A DNA stretch of 64,000 nucleotides from Formicarius rufipectus. Its lineage: Eukaryota; Chordata; Aves; Passeriformes; Formicariidae. This document shows, one piece after another, positions 22,882-33,275 of this stretch (positions within the stretch are counted from its first letter, which is position 1; the number at the start of each line of letters is the position of its first letter). The notes under the pieces were generated by a model that saw only the letters and a program-made list of their open reading frames with translations, had not been told where the DNA came from and did no database searches. The position numbers were made by a program, and so were the translations under genes. Location of the stretch: NCBI GenBank assembly GCA_013399695.1, contig VXAU01003708.1, positions 98,266 to 162,265 on the forward strand, written 5' to 3'.

Positions 22882-24934
22882 CTGTGAAACAGGGTGGGGA
22901 GAAGGTTAAAAACTGGGATGGGAAATACAAAAAGAGGTTCTTTTTGGTGCTCGTATTTACTCCAAGTGTTACTTTAAAAAGTTCAAAACTAAGTTCTGAA
23001 GAAGGAAAACATCAAATTATTTCTTTCTTTTTCTAATATTCAGGTTTTCACACAGTTTACTTTTCTATGTTCAAGAAAGCCCCTCGCCTCTCAATGACTT
23101 CCACTGGCTTTCTGTGTCTACTGGGGGGATCTGATCCGTAGCAAAGGGTGGATGTTTGCCTGCAGCAAAAATGGGTCTGATCCTTCTGCTGCACAGGGAT
23201 GGCTCAGCTCTGCAGTTGCATCCCCAGCTCCTCCGGGTCTGTCCCAACCCCAGCATGACAGAAACCCCTGTTTCAGAGCAGAGGGGTTTCACCACAGGCA
23301 CACTCCTTAAACCAGAAAGTTCTCTCTGCAGTGTCTTCTCTTACTGAAACAGGAAGAAGCCACAAAGAAAACAAAAAAATCCCCCAAAGACATTGCCAAG
23401 AGAAGCTGTGGCTGCCCCATCCCTGGAAGTGTTCAAAGCCAGGAGCAAAGTGGTCTAGTGGAAGGTGTCCCTGCCCATGGCAGGACTGGAACAAGATGAT
23501 CTTTAAGGTCCCTTCCAAGCCAAATCAGTCTGTGACTCAACCCCCAGTAAGCTCCCTGAGGACCCTGGGGAGCACAGAAATCTGTGACTGCCCCGAAAGG
23601 CTGAGCCATGGGTGCCCTCCAGAGGCCACACATTCCCTTCCAAGCACCCAGCCCTGTGCCACACACCCAGGGCAGGCTCTGGAATCACACTGATGTATCT
23701 GGGGAAGCCAGCAGATTTTAGGTAATCCCCTGGCAGCACTCTAAAGCTCACCATGAGGGAGTGCCAGCAACCAAAAGACTCCAGAAGAATTTCATGGCAG
23801 CTCTCCTGGGGCAAAATACAAGCCAAGTACAAACAGCATCATCAAGGGATTTAGAGAAGAGAGCTTGATGAAAGTTATTTTCCAACGAGTGAAAAGACAA
23901 GGATATGGCAACAATATTCTAGGGATAGATGAGAGTGGGTGGTAAAAACACAGTGCTTGGGCCAGGGGTCCAGAGTGAGCAGCTCCCACTTATTCCATGA
24001 ACAGCAGAGCAATCCTGGCCCCAGAGCCAGCTCTGCATCTGCCCATGGGATCTGCCTTGGCTGTGTGGCCCAAACACAGCCCTAACATGAAGGGTTTCAT
24101 TCAGGACTCCTTAAAAGGCAGCAAAGGAGAGCAGCAGGAATGACTGTTATCACCATTAGAGGTTTATTAGGAGCTGTATCAGTGCACAACTCCATGTCCC
24201 CACTGCCCTAAGTGGCTCTGCTCCAGCTTCTTTGGGGGACCTGAGGGTCTCCTTTGGAGACACTGGCCCTGGGGGTTTTGGTCCTGCACCCAGCAGACGT
24301 GGGGAAACCACGTTTCAGTTCCATGCTGAGAGATGAGCCTAAACACCAGCTGAGATTTCGATTCCCCCAGCTGACTCTGGGTGAATGCCACAGAAGCAGA
24401 TCTCCCACAGCACTCCAGGGTCTGGACACAGCATCATGCCCAGCCCCAGCTAGTATAAAGTTGTTTATGGGAAGGACTAACCTCATATTTCTCTGCTGCT
24501 TGGGAAATTTGGGTTTAAAAGACTCAATAACGCATTTGAAATTCAAGTGTGGAGCAATAAGAGCAATTCATTTTGAAAATCAATGCAAAACTTGTTTGTT
24601 GTTACTAAAAGTGCAGAGGAGGAAAGCTGAGGGTGGTCACATGGGAAATCATCACTGAATCAGTTTTTTCACCTTCTGAGACAAATATGAAAAGTGAAAG
24701 CATCAGGAAAGTATTTTACAAGTATTCTCTGATTTGTGTCCAGAAGATATTTTCCGAATATTTCCTGTTTTATACCTTCCCTTTTGCTCAGCCAAACAGC
24801 ACAAGCACAAGGCAGGAAAACCTTTCTTCTTCAAAAAAGTCATTCTTGCCTCACACCAAGCTGTCATGGTGTCAGAGATAAGGTGTCACATTGCAGTAAT
24901 CACACATCTGTCTAAAATAAATGAACATACTTAC
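22882..24934 (-). other. FRMD4B: FRMD4B intron 3
   Basis: This 2.05 kb intron contains one CR1 fragment (23392-23538) and otherwise nothing I recognise. Confidence 0.85.
23392..23538 (+). repeat. CR1 LINE 3' end fragment
   Basis: The order ATTGCCAAGAGAAGCTGTGG, CTGCCCCATCCCTGGAAGTG, TTCAAAGCCAGGAGCAAAG, GTCTAGTGGAAGGTGTCCC, GCCCATGGCAGGACTGG and GATGATCTTTAAGGTCCC is the canonical avian CR1 3' region in plus orientation, antisense to FRMD4B. It is 5'-truncated. Confidence 0.92.
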
Positions 24935-25029
24935 GTATCATCGATAAATGTTATCCCAAAATATTCCTTTTCTTTCAAGTTGAAGTGTGAGGCCACCAGA
25001 TCCAGTAACTCTCTAGACAAAAGTTTGGG
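24935..25029 (-). CDS. FRMD4B: FRMD4B coding exon 3 (FERM F1 lobe, residues 77-108)
   Basis: This 95-nt exon encodes PKLLSRELLDLVASHFNLKE then KEYFGITFIDD and two bases of a Thr codon. The acceptor is TTTCAATAG and the donor is TAC|GTAAGT, a strong site. The block LLDLVASHFNLKEKEYFG is the hallmark alpha helix and following strand of the F1 lobe in FRMD4-type FERM domains, in which a short helix packs against the ubiquitin-like sheet. The split Thr codon (AC + A) joins cleanly to exon 4, which confirms both junctions. Confidence 0.96.
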
Positions 25030-25628
25030 CTATTGAAAGAAGAAAATTCATTTCAGTCCAGGCTTTTCATATAAAATAAAATTTTTCTCTGCAAGTACTG
25101 ACATTTAAGCACACATGGCCACATTAAAACCCTGCTGTACAATTCAGTACAGAAGTAGCTCACAGGCTCAGGGCACCTCTGTGGAACTGAGTGGGATGTG
25201 GGAAGCACAGAGGCAATTCTGTACCTAATCCATGGCATTAATCTGAAGGGCACAGACTTTCTGGGGAGAAAGCAGCAGCCCAAGCTTTCCTGCACTTAAA
25301 GCAGGAGACATTTTTCAAATAAAAAAATACTGCATATTTGAGGATCTCATGCTTTGAGTTCTGTTATGGGAATAAAAAAAATCCTCAGACTTTTCTTCCC
25401 ATGTAAATGACAAAAAACCATCACAACGAGGGGGGGATGTTTCCTACGCTTTACAAATTTTGGTGAAAGCAAAAACTGAATGCAGAACTGATGGCAGATA
25501 TTTTGTCCACCACACACAGGGAAACCCCTCTGCTGATGCACATGTTAGGAAGGGCACACACGCCTAAGCATGCCAGTTTATTGCACTTTGTGACTTTCTC
25601 CAGTACCCAAAAAGAGTGAGGGCTGTAC
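25030..25628 (-). other. FRMD4B: FRMD4B intron 2
   Basis: This intron of about 0.6 kb lies between exons 2 and 3. It is A/T-rich. No element is recognised. Confidence 0.88.
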
Positions 25629-25694
25629 CTGAACCAGCAGCTCCAAGTTCCTGTCATCGAGGAGGTGCACCTGGCAATGCCGGCCCTCGGTCAT
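25629..25694 (-). CDS. FRMD4B: FRMD4B coding exon 2 (start of FERM F1 lobe, residues 55-76)
   Basis: This 66-nt exon encodes 22 codons, MTEGRHCQVHLLDDRNLELL then VQ, the first beta strands of the ubiquitin-like F1 lobe. The acceptor is TTTGCAG and the donor is CAG|GTACAG, with phase 0 at both ends. The exon begins exactly with an ATG. A transcript from another upstream promoter that splices into this acceptor would therefore start translation here, at the FERM domain, and would lack the 54-residue leader. The family usually has Lys or Arg where this sequence has Asn in DDRNLELL (from memory). The intron to exon 3 is only about 0.6 kb. Confidence 0.95.
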
Positions 25695-25960
25695 CTGCAA
25701 AGACAGCAACACAGTCCTGTCAGGAAGGGCAGGATTCTTGGCTGGCACCAGAGCAAGTGTAGCTCAGGGACAAGGACAGGGTGTAGCAAGGGTCCAATCT
25801 GCAAAGATAAGGGAATTGACTCTGCACCAGCATCCTTCTCTCCAAGGACTCAGTCTGGGGAGATGCCTCAGCACTCTCAGCTCCCATCAACTTCAAGCTG
25901 GAATTAAGGGTGCTCAGCAGCACTCAGGATCAGATAAACACCATATAAATGCTGTGAGAA

Positions 25961-26361
25961 TTAAACCTGAGGATGAACCAGATAGAAGCAACAGCTGTAG
26001 CCTTCTGCTCTGGTGAGAAGTAGATAACCAGGGACCCATGAATCCCAAATCCATGCAACCCTTCCTGCAGATGCGTCAGCCAAGATTTGGTCCACTGATC
26101 TCATACCTAGTTGAGAAGGAGTCTCTACCAGAACATTAACATTTTTCCCTTGGATAACTTGCATGAAGCATTACAAGTCACTGCCTCCATAAAATTCTTA
26201 TATAGGTGCTGCACACCTCCAGAAGGTGCTTGAACTGCATGATTATGAATGAGTTTTGCAACCTCCAATGCTATATTTGAATCACCTATTTCGTGTCCCA
26301 TCTCTTGCAAACAAAGTCTCTTCTCTCTTTCAGAGACAAGCAGTTCAGAAATAGCTGCACA
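25961..26361 (-). pseudogene. Possible decayed coding fragment, family unknown
   Basis: On the minus strand one frame is open from 26361 down to a TAG at 26125 (about 78 codons), and the next frame is open from about 26164 down to 25961 (about 68 codons). They overlap by about 40 bases, as a frame-shifted remnant would. Both translations have balanced, protein-like composition, for example ISELLVSEREKRLCLQEMGH and DSNIALEVAKLIHNHAV in the first and LVETPSQLGMRSVDQILADA in the second, unlike the Ser/Cys/Pro/His-rich chance frames elsewhere. A TAA at 26362-26364 interrupts what may be the continuation upstream. I do not recognise the family; a retroelement, an old viral copy or a processed gene are all possible, and chance is not excluded. 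Confidence 0.3.
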
Positions 26362-27956
26362 TTATACCCTTTTAGTATCTGCCCTTTGAAATGTAATACT
26401 TTTCAATGAAAGCTTTTACATTATTTAATATCTGTTCTAATTCTGAGCCTTTCAGCAGCTTCAGTGAGGACCAGCTTTGTAACACGCTCCAAGTGAGAGC
26501 TGCTGAAGGAAACCTGGCTTTTATATTTACTCTTCCAGACTCAAAGTAACTCATTTTCCTGACAGCACAAGCTTCTCAGAGACTACACATTGTGAGCAGA
26601 GGCCGGCGGTGGTTTGCTTAGATAGGGGCTCCCAGAGGGATTAAACAGCAACACTCAAGGGTTTCTCCTTTCACATCCTTCTGGCTCGGCAGGGAGGAGA
26701 AAAGGACAGGGCTGAACTCTAGTGCCACCAGCACCTCTCATCACCTCCTGCCCTGTCATGCTGCACACCCAAAGCTTACAAAAACTTAAAAATAAATAGA
26801 ATTTCTACACGATTGCAGTATAAGAGGCCTCCCACCTGCCCCCTGTGCTGCCCCCGTTTCAGAGCACGGCTGTTTGCACAGCAAGGGCTGCCCAGACACA
26901 GCAGCCTCTGTCAACAGCCAGTCCTTCAGCCCTAAGAACCCAAATTAACAAAGCTTCATTGTTTCAACTAATTGAGCTCATTTGGACCAAAAGCTGAGAG
27001 GGAGTGCCCTCCTGAGGAGCTCTACAAACAGCTCAGAGACTATCATCTGCGGGCACAACTCTCTCCAATGCCTGGGGAAAACTGGGCTGCAGCATCTGTT
27101 GCACCAACACTGGCAAGGTATGGCACTGCTAAACATCACATCACTCACCAAAACAGCAATACTGGTACACAAGGACCGTTTGCAGAGTGAGTCTATTGGA
27201 AAGAAATCCTTTCCTCTGCTTTTCTCCTATTGCTACAAACACGAGTTTGTACAGAAGTGCCAGATGAAGAGCGACACAGAGCACAGGCTGCGCCATCCCA
27301 GGGATGGCAGCGACCCCCCTCCACACAAAACACAGCTGCACCCCTTGGGGCTGCCCCCTGCAGAAGCACCATCCACCATGTCCTGCACTCCCAGGAAGGT
27401 ACCACTCCCAGTGCTTCATCCTTTGGGTTCTGGAAGCAGAGCTGCACCATCCCATTTCCAGCTTTCCAGCACACTCCCTGAGATTTGTGAGCTCTCCAAA
27501 CACACCACCTCGAGCCCTTAAGTCCATTACGATCCCATCACAGGTCCATTTGTTCCCCAGAGCTGAAGGTCTCATGTCACATTTTACCATCAATTAATCA
27601 CTTCATCAGCACACTCTTCAAGGTGGAGCATATTCCTGGCTCTGACACACTGGTACCAATCTGCCCCTGCTGTGAAGTGTCTGATCCAATAGTGTTTTCA
27701 AATCATTCCCCATCTGTTGCTCTGAGATAGCACGAGGGTTGCCATTATTTAATTGCAAACCACTTTAGCTTTCACCCAGTGAAATCACATTAATCACTTC
27801 TGACTGTTTTAATTGCCTCAGTTGTCTGTTGTTAAGTAAAAAAGGTTTTATTATAGCAAGCACATCCACAAAGCCTTGTGCTGAGGAGAAAGGAAAGTAG
27901 CTGGGAGGATTAGAACATAAAAGAAATACCAAGCATAGTCTGTGCTTCTATTCAGC

Positions 27957-28085
27957 TATCCAAGGTAATTGCAAAGCACCTCAAAAGTAATTAAACCTCA
28001 TGACACCCCTGAAGACAGGCAAGATATAATTATCCGGTTTTATTGATAAGAAAATATACAGAAACAGCTTAGAAGCCTGATTTAC
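27957..28085 (-). repeat. Ancient MIR-like SINE remnant
   Basis: GCAAAGCACCTCAAAAGTAA, TTAAACCTCATGACACCCCTG, TAATTATCCGGTTTTATTGA and GAAAATATACAG follow the order of reverse-oriented MIR (AAGCGCTTTACA...TTTAATCCTCACAACAACCCT...ATTATCCCCATTTTACAGATGAGAAAACTGA). It is highly diverged. Confidence 0.45.
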
Positions 28086-30489
28086 AGATATAGATACAGA
28101 CAACTTTTAGTACACGACACTCCAGGAATCTCATCTCAGAAATCACTCAGCCACTTCCCAGAGAACTGGAAAGCTCAGTCAAGTGTAGAAGATGTCAGGG
28201 TTCTCAGTGACAAACCTGGCAGCTCCCACCTGTATCCCCAGGGCTCGTGACACCCCAGGAACACTTTGCTGCATGGTGGGACACAACGACAGCATCCAGG
28301 GCCGTGGAATGCCTGTTGCTGGCTTTGGCTCCAAGGAAGAGAGAGGGCTCTGGAGCTCCTTCCCCTTGCTGCTTGCATCCCTCTGCCTCCCAGCCCATGC
28401 CTACACACCTGAGGGCTACACCCCTACTAAGATGCCTTCACGTGGGCAGGCACAAAGCAGGGATACTCACTGTGTGGCACCACAGCCTGACCGAGGAACA
28501 CGAATAATCTGCCAGTGTGCTGACCAGCTTTGCATCCGCACGCTCCAGTCCCTAAATAAAGTGATGTTAACCTGGAGAGTCCAAGCCCTTATCCTCCCCC
28601 TCCTGCAGACCCAAGGCTTCAGCAACCAGCACCCTGGGTCCTGCAGCTGTGCAGGAGCTCACTCCAAGTATCCCCACCCCATTCCTGCTGGGGCAGAGAG
28701 CACTCCACTTGGCTTCATCTATTCTTACAAACCCAGTAAGAAGCAAATCACTCCAAAGTTCCATCACAGAGCAGCACAAAGCCCATCCTACAGCAGGAAT
28801 GTCGCCCACCAGAGAGGTCATCTCCAAGAGACAGCTATCTCCTCACACGGAGCTGTGCTACTGTGCAAGGCAGTACTCACATTTCACATGCTTTTGAGGT
28901 ACAGGAGGCAGAACCCAAAGCTCCAAAGGCTGTTGCAGCTCCAGGCCCACCTCACAAGCTCTGGAGTGTCAATGCCCTTCCACCAGCCCTGGATAGTGCC
29001 AGCAGTGACACAGAGGTGTGACCTGACTGCAGTGCAGCAACACCACACACTTCAGCACATGGATCAATAGTCTGGCCCCCTCCTCTCACCTGGAGAGCTT
29101 CATAAAGAGAACTTCCTCACTATAGCATCACTGATGCAAAAGGATTTTGGCCATGGAAGAGTGCCTCCAGCTCAGTGACCAGAGAACCTGAGCTCCTGGA
29201 GCCAAAGCAGCAAAGGACTCATTTTTAACTCCCCCAGTGACACTGGTGTGATTTATTTCCCCTCAGCACATCTGCTCACAGGCCCATTTCCTCAGGCGTT
29301 GGGAAGGGACTTGTCCTGGCTCCTGCCACTCAGGGCATTGGGCTCCTCAAAGACCCAACGCTCTGAGCCCTTGCCCAAGATGTTTTCATTCATCTTTAAT
29401 TCAGGAGGCCTTGCTAATCTGAACAATATGATTGATTTTCTATGTGGCTGGACCAATCCGTCACTAGATGAGCACAGCTGTCTGGCTCAGTCAAGGGCTG
29501 GTGTGAGCAGTCTTGAGATATATATACACACACACATCTGTTTTTAGCTTATTCTCATTGACTTTGCATTGTTTGTACAAATGAACAAATCTGCTGTATT
29601 TTAGCAACATGCCCCCAAATTGGTCATCTTGGCAGTTATTTTTAAAAGCCTGCTAATATTTAAGCTATTATCCAGTAAAAGAAGTAGTGGCATAAAATTC
29701 ATGAAGCATCCCTGCATCTCATCTCATTCCCAACAGGAAATTAGCAGAGAGGCACTACACAGCCCTATTTTTGGCAAAACCATACTGAGATACTGGGAGG
29801 TTGGGTTTTTACTGCTTCCCAGAGTCACTTGAGTGCTCTGCACACAAGTCAGCAATAAAAACACAAAAATAGAGAGGACTGGAAAGGAGACAAGCACTGT
29901 CCAACGCAGAAACAGCTGTATCAGAATATTGCAACTCTCCTAACTCACAGGCTGTCAGCAAGAATCTGATTTACCCAAATCTTCAGTAAAAAAAGCCAGA
30001 TTGCAAAGGAAACACACAGTTCTCAGAATATCCATGTGTGGAAGTTAAACGTGAGATTGTCACTGTACATAACAAATGAACAGTATCATAAAGGTTTCAC
30101 AGAGCTGGGAGGAAACAACGTTTTGTCTTTCATCTTTTGTAACAAAATACATGAAATTCTCCATCTAAAACCATCAAGGCAGACTTTCTAAAACACCCAT
30201 CCTTTAAAAAAAATAAAAATCAACAAGGCAGAGAGGAAAAGAAATCCTTACTTGTTGACTACTCAAACCAATTCCCTATGATATCCTGAGTCTGAATGCT
30301 TATTTGGGAAAAAATCATATGCAGGATATTTATGCTATTTCTCTTGGACAGAAACATCCTCCCCATTCGAAGCTGGTTGTTACACACAATATTTTTAGAC
30401 ATCCATGTGTGTCATCCAGTTAGGAAAAAAAAATAAGAAAAGAGCAATTACACAGGGTGTAAACAGGAAATCTCAAAAAAAAAAAAAAA

Positions 30490-30514
30490 NNNNNNNNNNN
30501 NNNNNNNNNNNNNN
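30490..30514. other. Assembly gap of 25 N inside a poly-A run
   Basis: The 25 unknown bases are flanked on both sides by runs of A. The true length and content are unknown; the gap probably marks a homopolymer that could not be assembled. An apparent open frame crosses the gap and is not meaningful. Confidence 0.98.
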
Positions 30515-33116
30515 AAAAAAAAAAGAAGAAAAAAAACCCTTAAGCCAAAAAAAAGCTGTCAGGATAGCACATCTCCTGAAGGGCAGCTTAGGGATGGGAA
30601 TCATGAAGGGTTCGAGTCAGAAGCAAACCCCAGTGGGTTGTACTCCCTCCAGGCCAGATTCCTCCTCCCAAAACTGGACAAATTACAGAGAAGTCACTTG
30701 GCCATATCTGTCACTGACTTTATTTTTAAGCCTTTTTTTTTCCCTAAGAAAGTCTGGAGTCTTCATTCCTCGGTTAAAAAAAAAAATCCCAAACTGTCAC
30801 AACTCTTTGGCCAAAGAAGAGAGGAGGATTATACATAAGCTGCACATAATTAAGAGAAAATCGGGAACTATTTCTACCTTTGAGATGCTCAGAGGTCTGC
30901 ACATACATCCCAGTTGCTCTCCCTGGGGATGTGCCACAATCTGGGCTCAGCAGCCCACGTGTACACCAGTCACACTGATGGGTGTACACAGACACAACCA
31001 GGGACAGGGTGGCTGTGCCATGATCCCGCATCCACCAGAAGATTTAAAACCAACCCCCACCATCCAGCAAAGCTTCACACCTTTAACACCCTAAATTCCA
31101 CGACAAGTCTTTCAGAAGAAATAAACCCCTTCCCCCAGGTTTCCTCTTCCATTCCTTCCAAGATAAATCCTTTTTTTCAGGCCTGGGTGGTTCCTGAGAA
31201 CCCACAGGGCTCTGCCTGGAACTGAGTTTGACACCAGGGATTCAGTCCCAGCTGCACTAAACTATGCACGTTATTTCTAGAAGCCGCTGGCAGGGTAATC
31301 ATGTGAAATTAAACTTTACTGGCAGGTGAGTAGCTCCAGAAGGTATTTTACAGGCAGGAGAAACCACCTGCACTGATGCATCCAGTGATGAGAGAGAAAG
31401 GGGAGTCATTTTGACTAAATAAATGCCCATCACAAAGCCTTAAAACTGCAGTTTTAAAAGTGAGAAATTGGATTGTGGTGTATCATTAGTACACAGCTTG
31501 TAAAAAGTGCCTCGTTTGTTCCTGAAACAGGCACACCACTGTGGCTCAAACAGTCAGAGCACTGAAGAAAATCCTCTAGATAACAAAAAGCCAAAGAATA
31601 ATATTCCCACTCTCAGGAGGCAATGCTGTCCCTTTGCCACACTGACCCAGCATCCACACAAACTATGCCATGAGCGGGTCCCAAAATTCTTCCCTCCTCC
31701 TTTTGGCTGGTAACTCCGAAGCAGCAGCACTGCTTTGCAGAGGCACAAGCTCAGAGAACCAGCCTGCAACTTTAAAGGATTTCATCTCCAAATCCCAGCC
31801 TGAGCTGCAGTTAACCACCTCTAAAGCACCACCAGTTATTTCCTATAAGGGCTTTAGGTTTTTATCCAAACCTCTCTTCTGTAAATCATAAGCCCGTAAG
31901 AGATTTCAAAGCTTAATACTGAAGCCCCTACACTGACTTCAGATTTTCACTGGCATTTAGGTGGGCTTTTTTCCTTTGGTCCTGGAGGCATTTAGGATCA
32001 GCTCCTCAGCTGCCTCAGATCAGCAGTGCTTCACTGACTTTGGTACAACCAGCCAGCTTATGTCTGGCCCCTGAAACGTGCACAGCCTGATCAAAATATG
32101 AAGTCAGATGCAAGAATTTATTCCAACATGGAGCTGCCCTAACAAGGCATATCTCAGGAAAATAAAAGCCTTTGCTTTTTCTTCTGGAAGGAAGGGGCCT
32201 GCCAGCAGCTGGGGGAAGAGGGAAAAAGTTATAATGGTTTAAATGACCTCAGAGTTTCCTGGTGTGTCTGTTGGGAGAGCAAAGCCTCATCATGTTCCAG
32301 CACTTGGAGTCACTCAAAACTTGAAGGAATAAGCAGAACAATAACAAACAGAAGTTTGGGATTATACCAGCATTTCTACAGAAACTTTTTAAAGGATCTG
32401 CATACATCTTCAAAAACACCACAGTGCACATTTTGGGGAGCCTGTCTGCAGCTCGTGGGTGCTCCCTGACCAGTGTCACCCAGTGTCCCGTGGTGGGAGG
32501 TGCTCAGGGACAAACAGATGAGGATTAGAAATTTTCCACTCACCCATAGGTAAAAGTCTGGGAAACACACCCACATCCCACTGCATGCCTCCTTTGCCAG
32601 AGAGGGGTGCATTGCAAGAGTCCCCAAGTGATGCCCCCTCTGCATGGCTGCCCTCCTCTCACGGTGTCCTGGACTCATCAATACCTCCTACCAAACACCA
32701 TGAGTCAGCTCTGGGCCCAAAAACTCAGGTTTTCCCAGTCTCTGCCCAAACCAGCCCAGGCAGACCACAGGTTCCTGCCAAGGTACTGCTGTCTGGCTCA
32801 CAGAGACATGATAAACTCCCTGTGATCCCTTTGAAGGCAATGGCACAGTTTCCACCAGTTTTACAGGGACAGACCGTGTCTCCAGACATACTGCCTCACC
32901 TTCCTAATCTTTAAGTCATAAAGTAAACCTTTGGCTGAGGTCCTGGCTCCAGTGTAGTCAATTAGTTCTGCCATTAATTTTAATAGGGTCAGGATTTTGC
33001 CTTAAATCATTTGTTATCTTGCTATTAACCTTTAACAGAAGCCAGTATCTGCTTAATGTTAAATAGCCAGTGATGCACCAAAGTGGCTGGCTACATCTTT
33101 CATCCTTTGTGCTATG

Positions 33117-33275
33117 GCAAGGTTGCCCAGAGAAGTTGTGGATGCCCCATTCCTGGAAGTGTTCAAGGCCAGGTTGGACAGAGCTCTGAGCAATCTGATC
33201 AAAAGGTGTCCTTTGCCTCTGGGTTGGAGTTGGATGACCTTTAAGGTCGCTCACAACCTTGGCCCATTCTATTTC
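33117..33275 (+). repeat. CR1 LINE 3' end fragment
   Basis: GGTTGCCCAGAGAAGTTGTG, GATGCCCCATTCCTGGAAG, TTCAAGGCCAGGTTGGACAG and GGATGACCTTTAAGGTCG match the avian CR1 3' region in order, plus orientation. The middle is slightly altered (CAAAAGGTGTCC for the usual TAGTGGGAGGTGTCC) and the copy ends near CCCATTCTATTTC, close to the usual CATTCTATGATTC end. Confidence 0.92.

Noticed and set aside
29518..29536. Short (TA)n(CA)n microsatellite
   Set aside because: Only about 19 bases; too short to be notable.
30405..31094. 229-codon plus-strand frame
   Set aside because: It crosses the N gap and adjoining A-runs, so much of it is unknown residues and Lys.
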